DNA of 63,171 bases from an uncultured Pelagibacteraceae bacterium (GTDB lineage Bacteria > Pseudomonadota > Alphaproteobacteria > Pelagibacterales > Pelagibacteraceae). Positions 9,490-19,910 of this stretch are shown one piece after another; position 1 is the stretch's first letter, and the number at the start of each line of letters is the position of its first letter. The notes beneath the pieces are model-generated. The model searched no databases. It was not told the DNA's origin and worked only from the letters and a program-made list of their open reading frames with translations. The translations under genes were made by a program, and so were the position numbers. Location: assembly GCA_902571095.1 (NCBI GenBank), contig CACGAV010000004.1, forward strand, positions 1 through 63,171, written 5' to 3'.

Positions 9490-10637
9490 TGAGTTTTAAG
9501 GTATTACAAGTTATTCCAAGATTAGGATATGGTGGAGCAGAAACAGGATGTTATGATGTTGCCCATTATCTTGCTGAGAAAAATTGTAAATCTTACATAG
9601 TTACAAGCGGCGGCCCTCTTTTAAAATTTATAAAAAAAAATAAAGTAAAAGTTTTTCGATTACCAGTTCAATCAAAAAATCCGATTTTGATTTTACTGAA
9701 TTCACTTTTTATTACGTTGATAATAATTTTTCTTAGAATTGATATTGTTCATGCTAGGAGTCGGGCACCTGCATGGTCCTGTTTTTTATCTTGTATTCTG
9801 ACAAGAACAAAGTTTGTTACAACTTTTCACGGCGTCTATAATTTTTCAAATGCTCTTAAGAAATTTTATAATTCTATAATGGTAAGATCTGATTTAATTA
9901 TTGCAGGTTCAAACTTTGTTTTCGACCATATTCATAAAAATTATGAGAATTTAATTGATAAGAAAAAAAAATTATTGGTTATTTTTAGAGGAATAAATAC
10001 AGAATATTTCGATAATTTAAATATTACAAGCTCTAAAGTTCAAGAATTTTATTCTAACACTAATTTGAGTAAAGAGAAGTTCACTATTCTTTTGCCTGGA
10101 AGATTAACAAGGTGGAAGGGCCAAGAAATCTTTATTGAAGCACTAAATTTATTAAAAACAAAGCATGAAAAAGAAAATTTTCAGGCAATAATATTGGGCT
10201 CTCATCAAGGCAGAAAAGTTTATTTTAAAAAACTTAACGCTTTAGTAGAACGACACAGATTAAAAAATAATATAATTTTTGTAGAGCACCTGAAAGAAAT
10301 GCCAGTAGCTTATTATATTTCTAATGTTGTTGTTTCACCTTCAATAGAACCAGAAGCATTTGGTAGAATTTCAGTAGAAGCACAGTCAATGAGAAGACCA
10401 ATTTTAGCGAGTAATCATGGAGGTTCTAAAGAAACAATAGTTGACGGTAAGTCAGGATTTTTATTTCAAAATAATAATATTGTTTCACTAGCAGAAAACC
10501 TGAATAATTTAATGGAAATGGATAAAGACAAGTTGCAATCAATCGGAAATGAGGGTAGGAAAAATGTATTGAAAAAATTTGATGTAGAAAAAATGTGTTA
10601 CTCAACATTTTCAGAATATAAAAAAATAATTAAATAA
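9489..10637 (+). CDS. Glycosyltransferase family 4 (GT-B fold)
   Basis: The protein (382 aa from ATG 9489) transfers a sugar from a nucleotide donor to a glycan or lipid acceptor. The N-terminal Rossmann half begins VLQVIPRLGYGGAET, the glycine-rich acceptor loop of GT4 enzymes. The C-terminal half has PGRLTRWKGQEIFIEAL and the donor-binding SPSIEPEAFGRISVEAQSM, which carries the family's ExxxxxxxE motif. A TTG immediately before the ATG would add one residue; I chose ATG because it makes the common TGATG overlap with galE. The donor and acceptor cannot be told from sequence. Its stop is followed directly by thrS, so sugar and translation genes share a transcript or have very compact promoters. 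Confidence 0.85.
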   Translation: MSFKVLQVIPRLGYGGAETGCYDVAHYLAEKNCKSYIVTSGGPLLKFIKKNKVKVFRLPVQSKNPILILLNSLFITLIIIFLRIDIVHARSRAPAWSCFLSCILTRTKFVTTFHGVYNFSNALKKFYNSIMVRSDLIIAGSNFVFDHIHKNYENLIDKKKKLLVIFRGINTEYFDNLNITSSKVQEFYSNTNLSKEKFTILLPGRLTRWKGQEIFIEALNLLKTKHEKENFQAIILGSHQGRKVYFKKLNALVERHRLKNNIIFVEHLKEMPVAYYISNVVVSPSIEPEAFGRISVEAQSMRRPILASNHGGSKETIVDGKSGFLFQNNNIVSLAENLNNLMEMDKDKLQSIGNEGRKNVLKKFDVEKMCYSTFSEYKKIIK

Positions 10638-12557
10638 ATGCCAAATATAACTTTACCAGACGGAAAAAAGTTAAAATTCGAAAAACAGACAAATGGCTTG
10701 GGTATAGCTGAGAAAATAAGTAAATCATTATCTAGAGACGCATTAATAATGGAGGTTAATGGCGAGTTAAAAGATTTATATTTCGAAATTAAAAAAGACT
10801 CATCTGTCAAAATTATAACCTCAAAAGATAAAGAAGGCCTCGAGGTCCTTCGACATGATGCAGCACACATAATGGCAATGTCAGTTCAAGAATTATTTCC
10901 TGGCACTCAAGTAACCATTGGTCCAGTTATTGAAAATGGTTTTTATTATGATTTCGCAAGAAAACAACCTTTTACAAACGAGGATTTAAAAAAGATTGAA
11001 AATAAAATGAGCGAGATCATTGACAGAAATATTAAAACAAGGAGAGAAGTTTGGTCAAGGGAAGTTGCAATAAAACATTTTAAAGAGATTGGAGAAAATT
11101 ATAAAGCAGAAATAATAGAAAGTATTCCTAAAGCAGAGGAACTCTCCATTTATCATCACGGTGAAACTTGGCACGATTTATGTAGAGGACCTCACTTGAC
11201 TTCATCAGGAAAAATTGGAAAAGCATTTAAATTAACAAAAGTTTCAGGAGCATATTGGAGAGGAAATTCTGACAATGAAATGCTTCAAAGAATCTATGGA
11301 ACTTGTTGGGCAACCAAAAAAGATCTAGAGGAATATTTAAGTAGACTTGAGGAAGCTGAAAAAAGAGATCATAGAAAATTAGGTAAAGAAATGGATTTAT
11401 TTCATTTCAGAGAGGAAAGTCCTGGATCTGTATTTTGGCATGAAAAAGGATGGAACTTATTTCAAAGATTGATTGAATATATGAGGCTTAAACAAAGAAA
11501 TGCAGGATATAAAGAAATAAATACTCCCGAACTTCTAGACAAAAGTCTTTGGGAAAAGTCGGGACATTGGGACAAATTTGGTGAATTAATGTTTACATCA
11601 GAAACTCCTGATGAAAAAACTTTTGCGATTAAGCCCATGAATTGTCCTGGATGTATTCAAGTTTTTAATCAGGGCCTGAAAAGCTATAGAGATCTACCTC
11701 TAAAATTATCAGAGTTTGGAAAAGTACATAGATATGAACCTTCCGGATCATTACATGGTCTTTTGAGAGTTAGAGCTTTTACCCAAGATGATGCACATAT
11801 TTTCTGTACTGAGTCACAAATTACAGAAGAGTGTACAAATGTAACGAAGTTAATTTTAGATATATATAAGGATTTAGGTTTTAAAAAAGTTTTTTTAAAA
11901 TATTCTGATAGACCAGCGAAAAGAGTTGGAGATGATTCTATTTGGGATAAATCTGAAAGCGCTCTTCTGGCAGCTATTAAAAAGACCAAACTTGATTATA
12001 CAATAAATAAGGGAGAAGGTGCTTTTTATGGACCAAAAATTGAATTTGTTTTAAGAGATGCAATTGGAAGAGATTGGCAGTGCGGAACATTGCAAGTTGA
12101 TTTAAACTTGCCAAAAAGATTAGGAGCTACTTTTATTGATAAAGATGGAAGTAAAAAAACTCCAGTAATGCTCCATAGAGCACTATTTGGTTCTTTAGAG
12201 AGGTTTATAGGAATTTTAATTGAAAATTATGCTGGAAAACTTCCCTTTTGGCTATCACCTTCACAACTTGTTGTGTTACCTATAGCTGAAGAACACAATG
12301 AATATGCAAAAAAAATATTTGAAGAGTTCTTTAAAGAAGGTATAAAATGCGAAGTGGATTTGAGAAACCAAAAAATAAATTATAAAATAAGAGAACATTC
12401 TTTAGCAAAAGTTCCATTGATAATAGTCTGTGGTAAAAAAGAAGTTTCAGAAAAAAGTGTTACAATTAGAAAATTAGGATCAGAAAAACAGGAAACATTA
12501 AAACTAAGTAGTGCTTTAAAAAGTATCAAATCTTTGAACAACCTTCCCATTAAATAA
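10638..12557 (+). CDS. thrS: Threonyl-tRNA synthetase
   Basis: This class IIa synthetase (639 aa) charges tRNA-Thr and edits Ser-tRNA. In order it shows a TGS domain (about 1-62), the editing domain with its metal-site histidines (HDAAHIMA near 74, HHGETWHDLCRGPHL near 180), and the catalytic domain with motif 2 RYEPSGSLHGLLRVRAFTQD and motif 3 HRALFGSLERFIGILIE. The anticodon-binding domain is at the C terminus. The zinc ligand CPGC region MNCPGC is at about 335-340. Length is normal. No long leader or obvious operator lies upstream, so the enterobacterial type of thrS autoregulation is not suggested here. infC starts at the very next base after the stop. Confidence 0.97.
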   Translation: MPNITLPDGKKLKFEKQTNGLGIAEKISKSLSRDALIMEVNGELKDLYFEIKKDSSVKIITSKDKEGLEVLRHDAAHIMAMSVQELFPGTQVTIGPVIENGFYYDFARKQPFTNEDLKKIENKMSEIIDRNIKTRREVWSREVAIKHFKEIGENYKAEIIESIPKAEELSIYHHGETWHDLCRGPHLTSSGKIGKAFKLTKVSGAYWRGNSDNEMLQRIYGTCWATKKDLEEYLSRLEEAEKRDHRKLGKEMDLFHFREESPGSVFWHEKGWNLFQRLIEYMRLKQRNAGYKEINTPELLDKSLWEKSGHWDKFGELMFTSETPDEKTFAIKPMNCPGCIQVFNQGLKSYRDLPLKLSEFGKVHRYEPSGSLHGLLRVRAFTQDDAHIFCTESQITEECTNVTKLILDIYKDLGFKKVFLKYSDRPAKRVGDDSIWDKSESALLAAIKKTKLDYTINKGEGAFYGPKIEFVLRDAIGRDWQCGTLQVDLNLPKRLGATFIDKDGSKKTPVMLHRALFGSLERFIGILIENYAGKLPFWLSPSQLVVLPIAEEHNEYAKKIFEEFFKEGIKCEVDLRNQKINYKIREHSLAKVPLIIVCGKKEVSEKSVTIRKLGSEKQETLKLSSALKSIKSLNNLPIK

Positions 12558-13103
12558 GTGTATAAATCTAAAACTAATTTTTATTACAAAAAAAATAATT
12601 TTAAAGGCCCTCGTGTAAATGAGAGAATCAAAAGTCTTGATGTTCAAGTTATAGATAGCAGCGGAGAAAATTTAGGCATCCTTCCAATAAAAAAAGCTGT
12701 TCAAACCGCAAAAGAGGAAGGACTTGATTTGATTGAAATTTCTCCAAACACGAATCCCCCTGTTTGTAAAATCATGGATATTGGAAAATACAAATATGAT
12801 ATGCAAAAAAAAGCAAATAAGGCAAAAAAAAATCAGAGAATTTCAGTGCTTAAAGAACTAAAGTTAAGACCAGGAACTGAAATACACGATTATAATTTTA
12901 AGATTAAGAATGCAAAAAAATTTTTAATCAAAGGGGATAAAGTTAAGTTCACAGTAAAATTTAAAGGAAGGGAAATGCAGCACGTGCAATTAGGTAAAGA
13001 TTTGATGGAGAGAATAATAGTTGATACCAAAGAGTTAGGACAGGTTGAGGTAAAACCCAAATTTGAAGGTAAACAAATGATAATGATTATTCAGCCTAAT
13101 TAA
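12558..13103 (+). CDS. infC: Translation initiation factor IF-3, GTG start
   Basis: IF-3 binds the 30S subunit, prevents early 50S joining and checks the start codon. The 181-aa protein shows the IF-3 N domain (RVNERIKSLDVQVIDSSGENLG), a Lys-rich linker around 75-95, and the C domain (ELKLRPGTEIHDYNFKIKNAKKFLIKGDKVKFTVKFKGRE in consecutive parts). The frame can only open at GTG 12558, immediately after the thrS TAA. No in-frame ATG, ATT or ATC lies between it and the conserved RVNE, so the AUU start on which the E. coli autocontrol depends is absent. rpmI and rplT follow, as in most bacteria. Confidence 0.95.
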   Translation: MYKSKTNFYYKKNNFKGPRVNERIKSLDVQVIDSSGENLGILPIKKAVQTAKEEGLDLIEISPNTNPPVCKIMDIGKYKYDMQKKANKAKKNQRISVLKELKLRPGTEIHDYNFKIKNAKKFLIKGDKVKFTVKFKGREMQHVQLGKDLMERIIVDTKELGQVEVKPKFEGKQMIMIIQPN

Positions 13104-13120
13104 GAATTATTAAAATATTC

Positions 13121-13148
13121 TTGATAAAAAAAATAATCCATATATAAA
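13121..13148 (+). promoter_or_regulatory. Candidate sigma-70 promoter for rpmI-rplT
   Basis: The 54-base gap between infC and rpmI contains TTGATA (13121-13126), a 16-base spacer and TATAAA (13143-13148), ten bases before the rpmI ATG. The match is fair, but such hexamers are easy to find in AT-rich DNA, so this is a suggestion only. Confidence 0.3.
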
Positions 13149-13157
13149 TCCGTAACT

Positions 13158-13364
13158 ATGCCAAAACTTAAAACAAAAAGCTCAGCAAAAAAAAGATTTA
13201 GACTAACTAAGTCTGGCAAAGTTAAAATGCCCCAAGCTGGTAAAAGGCATGGAATGATTAAAAGAACTAATTCTCAAATAAGAAAACAGAGAGGCACAAC
13301 GATAATGTCAAAACAGGACTCAAAGATTGTAAAATCGTACATGCCCTATAGTTTGAGAGGTTAA
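13158..13364 (+). CDS. rpmI: 50S ribosomal protein L35
   Basis: This small basic protein of the large ribosomal subunit is 68 aa long, close to the family's usual 64-67. It begins [23 protein letters not shown] and contains the family's [16 protein letters not shown] region and a C-terminal SYMPYSLRG. It lies between infC and rplT in the widely conserved infC-rpmI-rplT order, with one base separating its stop from the rplT ATG. In several bacteria L20 represses this operon. No leader structure for that is obvious in the 54 bases upstream. Confidence 0.96.
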   Translation: MPKLKTKSSAKKRFRLTKSGKVKMPQAGKRHGMIKRTNSQIRKQRGTTIMSKQDSKIVKSYMPYSLRG

Positions 13365-13365
13365 T

Positions 13366-13722
13366 ATGTCTAGAACAAAAAGAGGAGTTATTAGCAGACG
13401 AAGACACAAGAAGGTTCTAAAGTCAGTAAAAGGTCAATGGGGAAGAAGAAAAAATACAATTCGTATAGCTCGTCAGGCAATGGAAAAGGCATTGCAGTAT
13501 GCTTATAGAGACAGAAGAGCAAAAAAAAGAGAGTTTCGTTCATTATGGATTCAAAGAATAAATGCAGGTGTTAGAGAAGAAGGCATGACATATTCAAAAT
13601 TTATTAACGGATTGAGCAAATCAAAGATTAAATTAGACCGAAAAGTTTTAGCTGATTTAGCTTATAATAATCCAGAAGCTTTCAAATCCCTTGTTAAAAA
13701 AGTTCAGTTATCAATAAAATAA
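13366..13722 (+). CDS. rplT: 50S ribosomal protein L20
   Basis: L20 is a primary 23S rRNA binder needed for early large-subunit assembly. The 118-aa protein has the extended basic N-terminal arm ([18 protein letters not shown]) and the conserved [19 protein letters not shown] and [20 protein letters not shown] segments of the globular domain. Length is normal. It follows rpmI after one base, and pheS starts 41 bases downstream. That 41-base gap has a T-rich stretch followed by a weak 5-bp inverted repeat, not a convincing terminator, so read-through into pheST is likely. Confidence 0.97.
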   Translation: MSRTKRGVISRRRHKKVLKSVKGQWGRRKNTIRIARQAMEKALQYAYRDRRAKKREFRSLWIQRINAGVREEGMTYSKFINGLSKSKIKLDRKVLADLAYNNPEAFKSLVKKVQLSIK

Positions 13723-13763
13723 ACTTGTTTTTTATTTTACAAAGTTAGAGTAAAAACTAACTA

Positions 13764-14819
13764 ATGGTAGATTTACGAGAATTAATTCAGAAAGTATCGC
13801 AAGCAAAAGACAAGTTAGAATTGCAAAATCTTAAGTCTCAATTTTTAGGGAAAAATAGTCAAATTAATCAAGAATTTAAAAAGCTTGGTTCACTGAATGA
13901 AAATGATAGAAAAATTCGAGCATCATCTTTAAATAATGAAAAACAAAAAATTACTGAAGCCATTAATAACAAATTAAAAGAGCTCGAAAATTTAGAAATA
14001 AATCAAAAATTACAAAAAAATAAAGTTGATGTAACTTTACCAGCTAGAGAGAGGCCAAATGGAAAAATTCATCCTGTCTCACAAGTAATTGATGAGATTT
14101 CTTCTATATTTTCTGAAATAGGCTTTTCTGTAGCGGAAGGACCAGATGTAGAAAGTGAATATAATAATTTTACAGCTTTAAATACACCAGAGGATCATCC
14201 AGCCAGAGATATGCATGATACTTTTTATTTAGACAAAAATAAAAAAATATTACTTAGAACACATACATCACCAGTTCAAATTAGAACAATGTTAAGTGGT
14301 AAAGCCCCATTTAAAATAATAGTACCTGGCAGAACTTATCGATGTGATAGTGACCAAACACATGCACCAATGTTTCATCAACTAGAAGGATTGCATATTG
14401 ATAAAGATATAACTATGGGTCATTTAAAAGGATGCTTAGATTATTTTGTTAAAGAATTTTTTGAGGTAAAAAAAATCCGAATGAGATTTAGACCGAGCCA
14501 TTTTCCATTCACAGAACCCTCAGCAGAAGTTGATATTGGATACAGACTTGAAAATGGAAGAATTATTGTTGGTGAGGGTGATAAGTGGCTCGAGATATTA
14601 GGTTGTGGGATGGTTCATCCAAATGTTTTAAAAAATGCCAAAGTAGATCCAAAAAAATTTCAAGGTTATGCATTCGGTATGGGAATAGATAGACTTGCAA
14701 TGTTAAAATACGGAATAAATGATCTGAGATCTTTTTTTGAAGCAGATTTTAGATGGTTAAATTATTTTGGTTTTGATCCTTTAGATGTTCCAACAAATTA
14801 TAGGGGACTAAGCAGATGA
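13764..14819 (+). CDS. pheS: Phenylalanyl-tRNA synthetase alpha subunit
   Basis: This is the catalytic alpha subunit of the (alpha-beta)2 enzyme that charges tRNA-Phe. The N-terminal coiled coil (about 1-90) precedes the class II catalytic core: motif 1 region [34 protein letters not shown], motif 2 [23 protein letters not shown] and motif 3 [17 protein letters not shown]. The 351 aa are within the normal range. Its TGA overlaps the pheT ATG in the ATGA arrangement, which suits a two-subunit enzyme made in equal amounts. The substrate tRNA-Phe gene lies at 60.7 kb in this window and is itself unusual. Confidence 0.97.
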   Translation: MVDLRELIQKVSQAKDKLELQNLKSQFLGKNSQINQEFKKLGSLNENDRKIRASSLNNEKQKITEAINNKLKELENLEINQKLQKNKVDVTLPARERPNGKIHPVSQVIDEISSIFSEIGFSVAEGPDVESEYNNFTALNTPEDHPARDMHDTFYLDKNKKILLRTHTSPVQIRTMLSGKAPFKIIVPGRTYRCDSDQTHAPMFHQLEGLHIDKDITMGHLKGCLDYFVKEFFEVKKIRMRFRPSHFPFTEPSAEVDIGYRLENGRIIVGEGDKWLEILGCGMVHPNVLKNAKVDPKKFQGYAFGMGIDRLAMLKYGINDLRSFFEADFRWLNYFGFDPLDVPTNYRGLSR

Positions 14820-17218
14820 TAATAACTTTATCTTGGCTTAAAGATCACCTAGTTACCAATGCTAATTTAGAAAAAATAATAGATAAACTTACCAGTATAG
14901 GCCTTGAAGTTGAGGGAATAAAAGAGAGTCAGGGTGAACTATCCGCTTTTAAAATCGCAAAGGTTTTAAAAGTAGAAAAACATCCTAACGCAGATAAACT
15001 AAAACTTTGCGAAGTTAGTTTGGGTAACAGTAAAACTTTTAAAGTTATTTGTGGTGCTGCCAATGCTAGAGATGGATTAGTTACAGTATATGCTCCGCCC
15101 GGTACAACAATTCCTAAAACTAAAATGAAATTAAAAGTTGCCAAAATCAGAGGTGTAGAGTCACATGGCATGCTATGTTCGGGGAGCGAACTTAACATTT
15201 CAGACGATAGTAATGGAATAATTGAGCTTAAAAAAAGAGAAAAAGACATTGGAAAAAATTATTTTAAGAACAAAGGTGAAAAATTAATTGATTTATCAAT
15301 TACCCCTAACAGACCAGATTGTCTAGGTGTTCGTGGAATAGCAAGAGACTTAGCTTCAGCAGGTTTAGGCAAATTTTCTAATTTAAAAAAAATAAAATTT
15401 AAACAAAATTTTTCTCAACCAATTAAAATTTCTATCAAAAAAGATAAATATCAGGGATGTATGTCATTTGGTGCTTGCTACATTAGGAACATCAAAAATA
15501 AGGAAAGTCCAAAATGGTTAAAAGAAAAAATAATTTCACTTGGTTTAAAACCAATATCTGCAGTAGTCGACGTTACAAATTATGTAATGTTGGATTTAAA
15601 TAGACCTCTTCACGCTTATGATGCAGACAAAATAGATAAAGAAATTATAGTAAGAAATTCAAAACCGGAAGAAAGTTTTGAAGCATTAGACGGCAAAAAA
15701 TATATTCTCAAAAATAATATGTGTGTAATTTCTGACAAAAAAGGTGCCTTGGGGCTTGGAGGAATTATTGGAGGTATTCGCTCAGGAACCGAGTTTGAAA
15801 CAAAGAATATACTTCTTGAAGCAGCATATTTTTATCCTTCTTCTGTAAGAAAAACCGCTAATACTTTAGATATTGATACAGATGCAAAATATAGATTTGA
15901 GAGAGGAATAGATCCAAATTCAATCAAAGAAGGTCTTCAATTAGCAACAGAACTAATTATTAAAATTTGCGGAGGAGAAGCGAGCAAATTTTCTGTTGTT
16001 GGAAAATCTACTGTGAAAAATCGATCTATTGAAATTGATAATAATAAATTTAGAAAAGTTATAGGAATTCCGATTTCTTCAAATGAAACAAAAAAAATAC
16101 TTAACTCATTAGGTTTTAAAACAAAAGTTTCTAAAAAGAATTTTAAAGTTGAAATTCCGTCTTGGAGGCCGGATATAAAGCAAGACATAGATATTATTGA
16201 AGAACTCATAAGAATAAAAGGGTTTGATAAGATTTCTCTAATTCATCCAGAAAGAAAAAGGTCAAAGGAAACACTGAATTTTAAGCAGAAATTATTTCAT
16301 CTTTCGCAAAGGGCTGTAGCTAGCAAAGGTTATTTAGAGGCAGTTACGTGGTCGTTTACAGACTCAAGAGTAGACAAACAGTTTTCACAAGGAAAAAAAG
16401 AAATAGAAATCACAAATCCAATTTCGAGTGATCTTAATGTATTAAGGAGATCAATATTTTCAAATTTAATCATTTATTTAAAAAAGAATCAGGACAGAGG
16501 ATATCCAGATCTCTCTTTATTTGAAATCGGGCCGACTTTTTCTGGAAATAAGCCTGGCGAACAACAGGTTGTTTTAGGTGCTTTAAAATCTGGTGTTTCA
16601 AATAGGAAAAGCTGGGATTCTAAGGCAAGAAATATAGATGTTTTTGATGTTAAAGCAGATGCAATAAAAACTTTAGTGGAGCTAGGTATAAATGAATACG
16701 ATTTATATGTAAGCAACAATACACATGATTATTACAATCCAGGAAGATCTGGTTCAGTAAATTTTAAATCTCCAAATGGACCTAAACTAGCTTCTTTTGG
16801 AGAAATACACCCAGGTGTAGTTTCTAATGTAGATTTAAAAGAGGGAAATGTTTGTGGATTTGAAATTTTTCTAAAAAATTTACCTGAACCCGAAAAAAAA
16901 TATAGGCTTACTAAAAGAAACTATTTTGTCTCTGAATTTCAAAAATCTGAAAGAGACTTTGCCTTCGTTATCGATAAAAATTATAAAGCAGGAGATATAC
17001 AAAAAATAATAAGTGATGTTGATAACAGTCTTATTAAAAAAGTTTTAATATTTGATGTTTTTGAAGGTGAAAATATGCCTGAAGGAAAAAAATCTATAGC
17101 CGTAAATGTAACAATTCAATCCATGGAAAAAACCCTTTCAGAGAAAGATTTAAACGAAGTTAGTCAAAAAATAATAAATATTGTTAAAACCAAGACTGGT
17201 GGAACAATAAGATCCTAA
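14816..17218 (+). CDS. pheT: Phenylalanyl-tRNA synthetase beta subunit
   Basis: The beta subunit (800 aa) supports catalysis, edits Tyr-tRNA-Phe and binds the tRNA. The visible layout is the N-terminal B1 part, an EMAP/OB-like tRNA-binding domain ([18 protein letters not shown] near 55-72), the B3/B4 editing region ([20 protein letters not shown] near 160-180), B5 ([18 protein letters not shown]), the catalytic-like fold, and a C-terminal ferredoxin-like anticodon-binding domain ([24 protein letters not shown]). It overlaps pheS by four bases, and its last base is shared with the lepA ATG (TAATG), so pheS, pheT and lepA form one coupled string. Confidence 0.97.
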   Translation: MIITLSWLKDHLVTNANLEKIIDKLTSIGLEVEGIKESQGELSAFKIAKVLKVEKHPNADKLKLCEVSLGNSKTFKVICGAANARDGLVTVYAPPGTTIPKTKMKLKVAKIRGVESHGMLCSGSELNISDDSNGIIELKKREKDIGKNYFKNKGEKLIDLSITPNRPDCLGVRGIARDLASAGLGKFSNLKKIKFKQNFSQPIKISIKKDKYQGCMSFGACYIRNIKNKESPKWLKEKIISLGLKPISAVVDVTNYVMLDLNRPLHAYDADKIDKEIIVRNSKPEESFEALDGKKYILKNNMCVISDKKGALGLGGIIGGIRSGTEFETKNILLEAAYFYPSSVRKTANTLDIDTDAKYRFERGIDPNSIKEGLQLATELIIKICGGEASKFSVVGKSTVKNRSIEIDNNKFRKVIGIPISSNETKKILNSLGFKTKVSKKNFKVEIPSWRPDIKQDIDIIEELIRIKGFDKISLIHPERKRSKETLNFKQKLFHLSQRAVASKGYLEAVTWSFTDSRVDKQFSQGKKEIEITNPISSDLNVLRRSIFSNLIIYLKKNQDRGYPDLSLFEIGPTFSGNKPGEQQVVLGALKSGVSNRKSWDSKARNIDVFDVKADAIKTLVELGINEYDLYVSNNTHDYYNPGRSGSVNFKSPNGPKLASFGEIHPGVVSNVDLKEGNVCGFEIFLKNLPEPEKKYRLTKRNYFVSEFQKSERDFAFVIDKNYKAGDIQKIISDVDNSLIKKVLIFDVFEGENMPEGKKSIAVNVTIQSMEKTLSEKDLNEVSQKIINIVKTKTGGTIRS

Positions 17219-19026
17219 TGTCAGATATAAATAAAGTAAGAAATTTTGCGATTATCGCACATATCGATCATGGAAAGTCTACAATTGCCGACAGAATGAT
17301 TCAAATTTGTGGTGGCCTTTCCGAAAGAGAGATGAAAGAGCAAGTTTTAGATTCCATGGATATTGAGAGAGAGAGGGGTATTACTATTAAAGCCCAAACT
17401 GTAAAATTAAATTATAAATCAAAAGATGGAAAAGAATATATATTAAATATTATTGATACGCCTGGCCATGTTGATTTTAGCTATGAAGTAAGCCGCTCTT
17501 TACTCGCTTGTGAAGGGTCAGTGTTAATTGTTGATAGCTCTCAAGGTGTTGAAGCTCAAACTTTAGCTAATGTATATCAGGCATTAGATACGAACCACCA
17601 TATTGTACCAGTTTTAAATAAAATTGATTTACCTGCCTCTGATACGGAAAAAGTAAAAAAGCAGATAGAGGATGTAATAGGTATAGATACATCAAAAGCT
17701 ATTTCATGTTCAGGAAAAACAGGTGAAGGCATCCAAGAAATCTTAGAGTCAATAGTAAAAGATCTCCCTGTTCCAGAAGGAAATTCAAAATCAAAACTTA
17801 AATCATTATTAGTAGACAGTTGGTATGATAGTTATCTAGGGGTAGTAATTTTAGTAAGGATTTTAGATGGAAAAATTAAAAAAGGAATGAAAATAAAATT
17901 AATGTCAACTAATCAAGAATACGAAATAGAGAAGGTCGGTGTTTTTACACCCAAAGCTAAAGATATCGAAGAATTAAATGCAGGCGAAATAGGATTTATT
18001 ATTACTGGAATTAAAAGTTTATCAGAGACAAAAGTCGGAGACACAATATGTGACTCAAAAGATCCTTTAGATAAACCTTTACCAGGATTTAAACCGAGTA
18101 AACCTGTTGTATTTTGCGGCTTATTTCCAGTTGATAGTTCAGAGTACCAAAAACTTAAAGATGGTTTAGCAAAACTTAAATTAAATGATTCAAGTTTCTC
18201 TTATGAACCAGAGTCTTCAAGCGCATTAGGTCTGGGTTTTAGATGTGGATTTTTAGGTCTACTACATTTAGAAATTATTACTCAAAGACTTGAAAGAGAA
18301 TTTGATATTAATTTAATAACTACAACACCTGGTGTGGTTTATAAATTGAATAAAATTAATGGAGAAGTGACAGATCTTCAAAACCCTACGTCAATGCCAG
18401 ACCCATCTCAAATAAAATTTATTGAGGAACCGTGGATAAAAGCTACAGTTATTACCCCAGATGAATATTTGGGATCAATTATTAAAATATGTCAGGATAA
18501 AAGAGGAATTCAGAAAGACTTATCATATTCTGGAAACAGAGCTGTTTTAGTTTATGAACTCCCGCTTAATGAAGTCGTGTTTGATTTTTATGACAAGTTA
18601 AAATCTATAACTAGTGGCTACGCAAGCTTTGATTATGAAATTACAGGTTACAAAGAGGGTGATTTGGTTAAATTAGGAGTGCTCGTAAATAATGAGCCGG
18701 TAGATGCTCTATCAATGATAATTCATAAAGAATTTGCACAGAATCAAGGCAGACTTGTTTGTGAAAAGTTAAAAGATCTGATTCCAAGACATAATTTTAT
18801 GATTCCAATACAAGCTGCTATAGGAGGTAAAATAATTGCACGGGAAAGTATAAAAGGTTTTAAGAAAGATGTTCTTACAAAAATACACGGCGGCGGTGCC
18901 CGTGACCGTAAAAGAAAATTACTAGAAAAACAAAAAAAAGGTAAAGCTAGATCAAAACAATTTGGAAGAGTTGAAATTCCACAAGAAGCATTTATAGGGG
19001 TATTAAAAATTAATAAAGATAATTAA
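17218..19026 (+). CDS. lepA: Elongation factor 4 (LepA) GTPase
   Basis: LepA is a ribosome-bound translational GTPase that affects elongation and 30S maturation. The 602-aa protein has the G1 motif AHIDHGKST at about 14-22, G3 DTPGHVDF near 80, G4 NKIDLP and the EF-G-like domains. The LepA-specific C-terminal domain contains [29 protein letters not shown] in its parts, which separates it from EF-G. Length is normal. It starts on the last base of pheT and its stop overlaps the start of the following epimerase by one base. That marks the junction between the translation block and the glycan cluster. Confidence 0.97.
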   Translation: MSDINKVRNFAIIAHIDHGKSTIADRMIQICGGLSEREMKEQVLDSMDIERERGITIKAQTVKLNYKSKDGKEYILNIIDTPGHVDFSYEVSRSLLACEGSVLIVDSSQGVEAQTLANVYQALDTNHHIVPVLNKIDLPASDTEKVKKQIEDVIGIDTSKAISCSGKTGEGIQEILESIVKDLPVPEGNSKSKLKSLLVDSWYDSYLGVVILVRILDGKIKKGMKIKLMSTNQEYEIEKVGVFTPKAKDIEELNAGEIGFIITGIKSLSETKVGDTICDSKDPLDKPLPGFKPSKPVVFCGLFPVDSSEYQKLKDGLAKLKLNDSSFSYEPESSSALGLGFRCGFLGLLHLEIITQRLEREFDINLITTTPGVVYKLNKINGEVTDLQNPTSMPDPSQIKFIEEPWIKATVITPDEYLGSIIKICQDKRGIQKDLSYSGNRAVLVYELPLNEVVFDFYDKLKSITSGYASFDYEITGYKEGDLVKLGVLVNNEPVDALSMIIHKEFAQNQGRLVCEKLKDLIPRHNFMIPIQAAIGGKIIARESIKGFKKDVLTKIHGGGARDRKRKLLEKQKKGKARSKQFGRVEIPQEAFIGVLKINKDN

Positions 19027-19910
19027 TGAAAAAAGAAAAAATCTTGTTAATTGGGGGAACTGGTTTTATTGGTACACATTTAATAAATTTTTTGAAAAAT
19101 AAAAATTATAATATTTTTTGTATTTCAAGACAAAAAACTAATATTAAAAAAACGGATAAAGTAAAATATTTTAAAATTGATGTTACGAAAAAAAAAGAAA
19201 TAAAAAAAATTAATTTTGAGGTCGATATCGTAATTAATTTAATTGATGTAGATGGAGATTTTAATAGTAAAACAAGTAAAAAATATTTTAAATATGAAAA
19301 ATCAAGTATAAATTTAATTAACTTTTTTTCAAAAAGGAACACTAAAAAATTTATTCAGATAGGAAGTGCCGCAGAATATGGGCCACTTCCTCTGCCTCAT
19401 AAAGAAAGTTTAATGTGTAAACCAATATCTCTATATGGAAAAACAAAGTTAAATGTCACTAGGTTTTTGATGAAAAAAACAAAAAATTCTAAAATGAACG
19501 GTATTGTTTTGCGTATTTTCCAAACTTATGGAAAAAATCAAAATTTTGATAAAATTATACCTTATATTGTTAAAAGTATTAAAAATAATAAAAGATTTAA
19601 AATCACGTCTAAAAATTCAACGAGAGACTTTTGCTATATTGATGATGTGATTAGGGCAATTTTTTTAGTTATGAAAAATAAAAATGTTAAAAATCTAATA
19701 ATGAATATTGGAAGTGGAAAGAGCACATCTATTAATGAATTAGTAAATATTCTAAAAAAAAAAATGGATAAAGGAAGACCGATTTTCGTAAAAAAAAAAA
19801 ATGAGAATAACATTTTACATAGTCAGGCAGATATTAATTTTATTAAAAAAAAACTAGGATGGAAACCCAGGATAAAATTAAACCAGGGTTTGAAACGAAT
19901 TTTAAATTAA
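19026..19910 (+). CDS. NAD-dependent nucleotide-sugar epimerase/dehydratase
   Basis: This 294-aa extended short-chain dehydrogenase has the dinucleotide motif GGTGFIGTH at 9-17 and the catalytic pair in YGKTK (about 138-142), with STRDFCYIDDVIRAI downstream as in sugar-nucleotide epimerases. The substrate is not determined; the family includes 4-epimerases, 4,6-dehydratases and reductases. It opens the glycan cluster and overlaps the lepA stop by one base. The next glycosyltransferase starts at the base after its own stop. The base composition is even more AT-rich than lepA, with long Lys/Asn runs. That is usual for variable surface-glycan genes in this group and need not mean recent transfer. 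Confidence 0.8.
   Translation: MKKEKILLIGGTGFIGTHLINFLKNKNYNIFCISRQKTNIKKTDKVKYFKIDVTKKKEIKKINFEVDIVINLIDVDGDFNSKTSKKYFKYEKSSINLINFFSKRNTKKFIQIGSAAEYGPLPLPHKESLMCKPISLYGKTKLNVTRFLMKKTKNSKMNGIVLRIFQTYGKNQNFDKIIPYIVKSIKNNKRFKITSKNSTRDFCYIDDVIRAIFLVMKNKNVKNLIMNIGSGKSTSINELVNILKKKMDKGRPIFVKKKNENNILHSQADINFIKKKLGWKPRIKLNQGLKRILN

Noticed and set aside
13740-13764. Possible terminator between rplT and pheS
   Set aside because: The only inverted repeat is GTTAG/CTAAC with a loop of seven bases, and the T run lies before it, not after.
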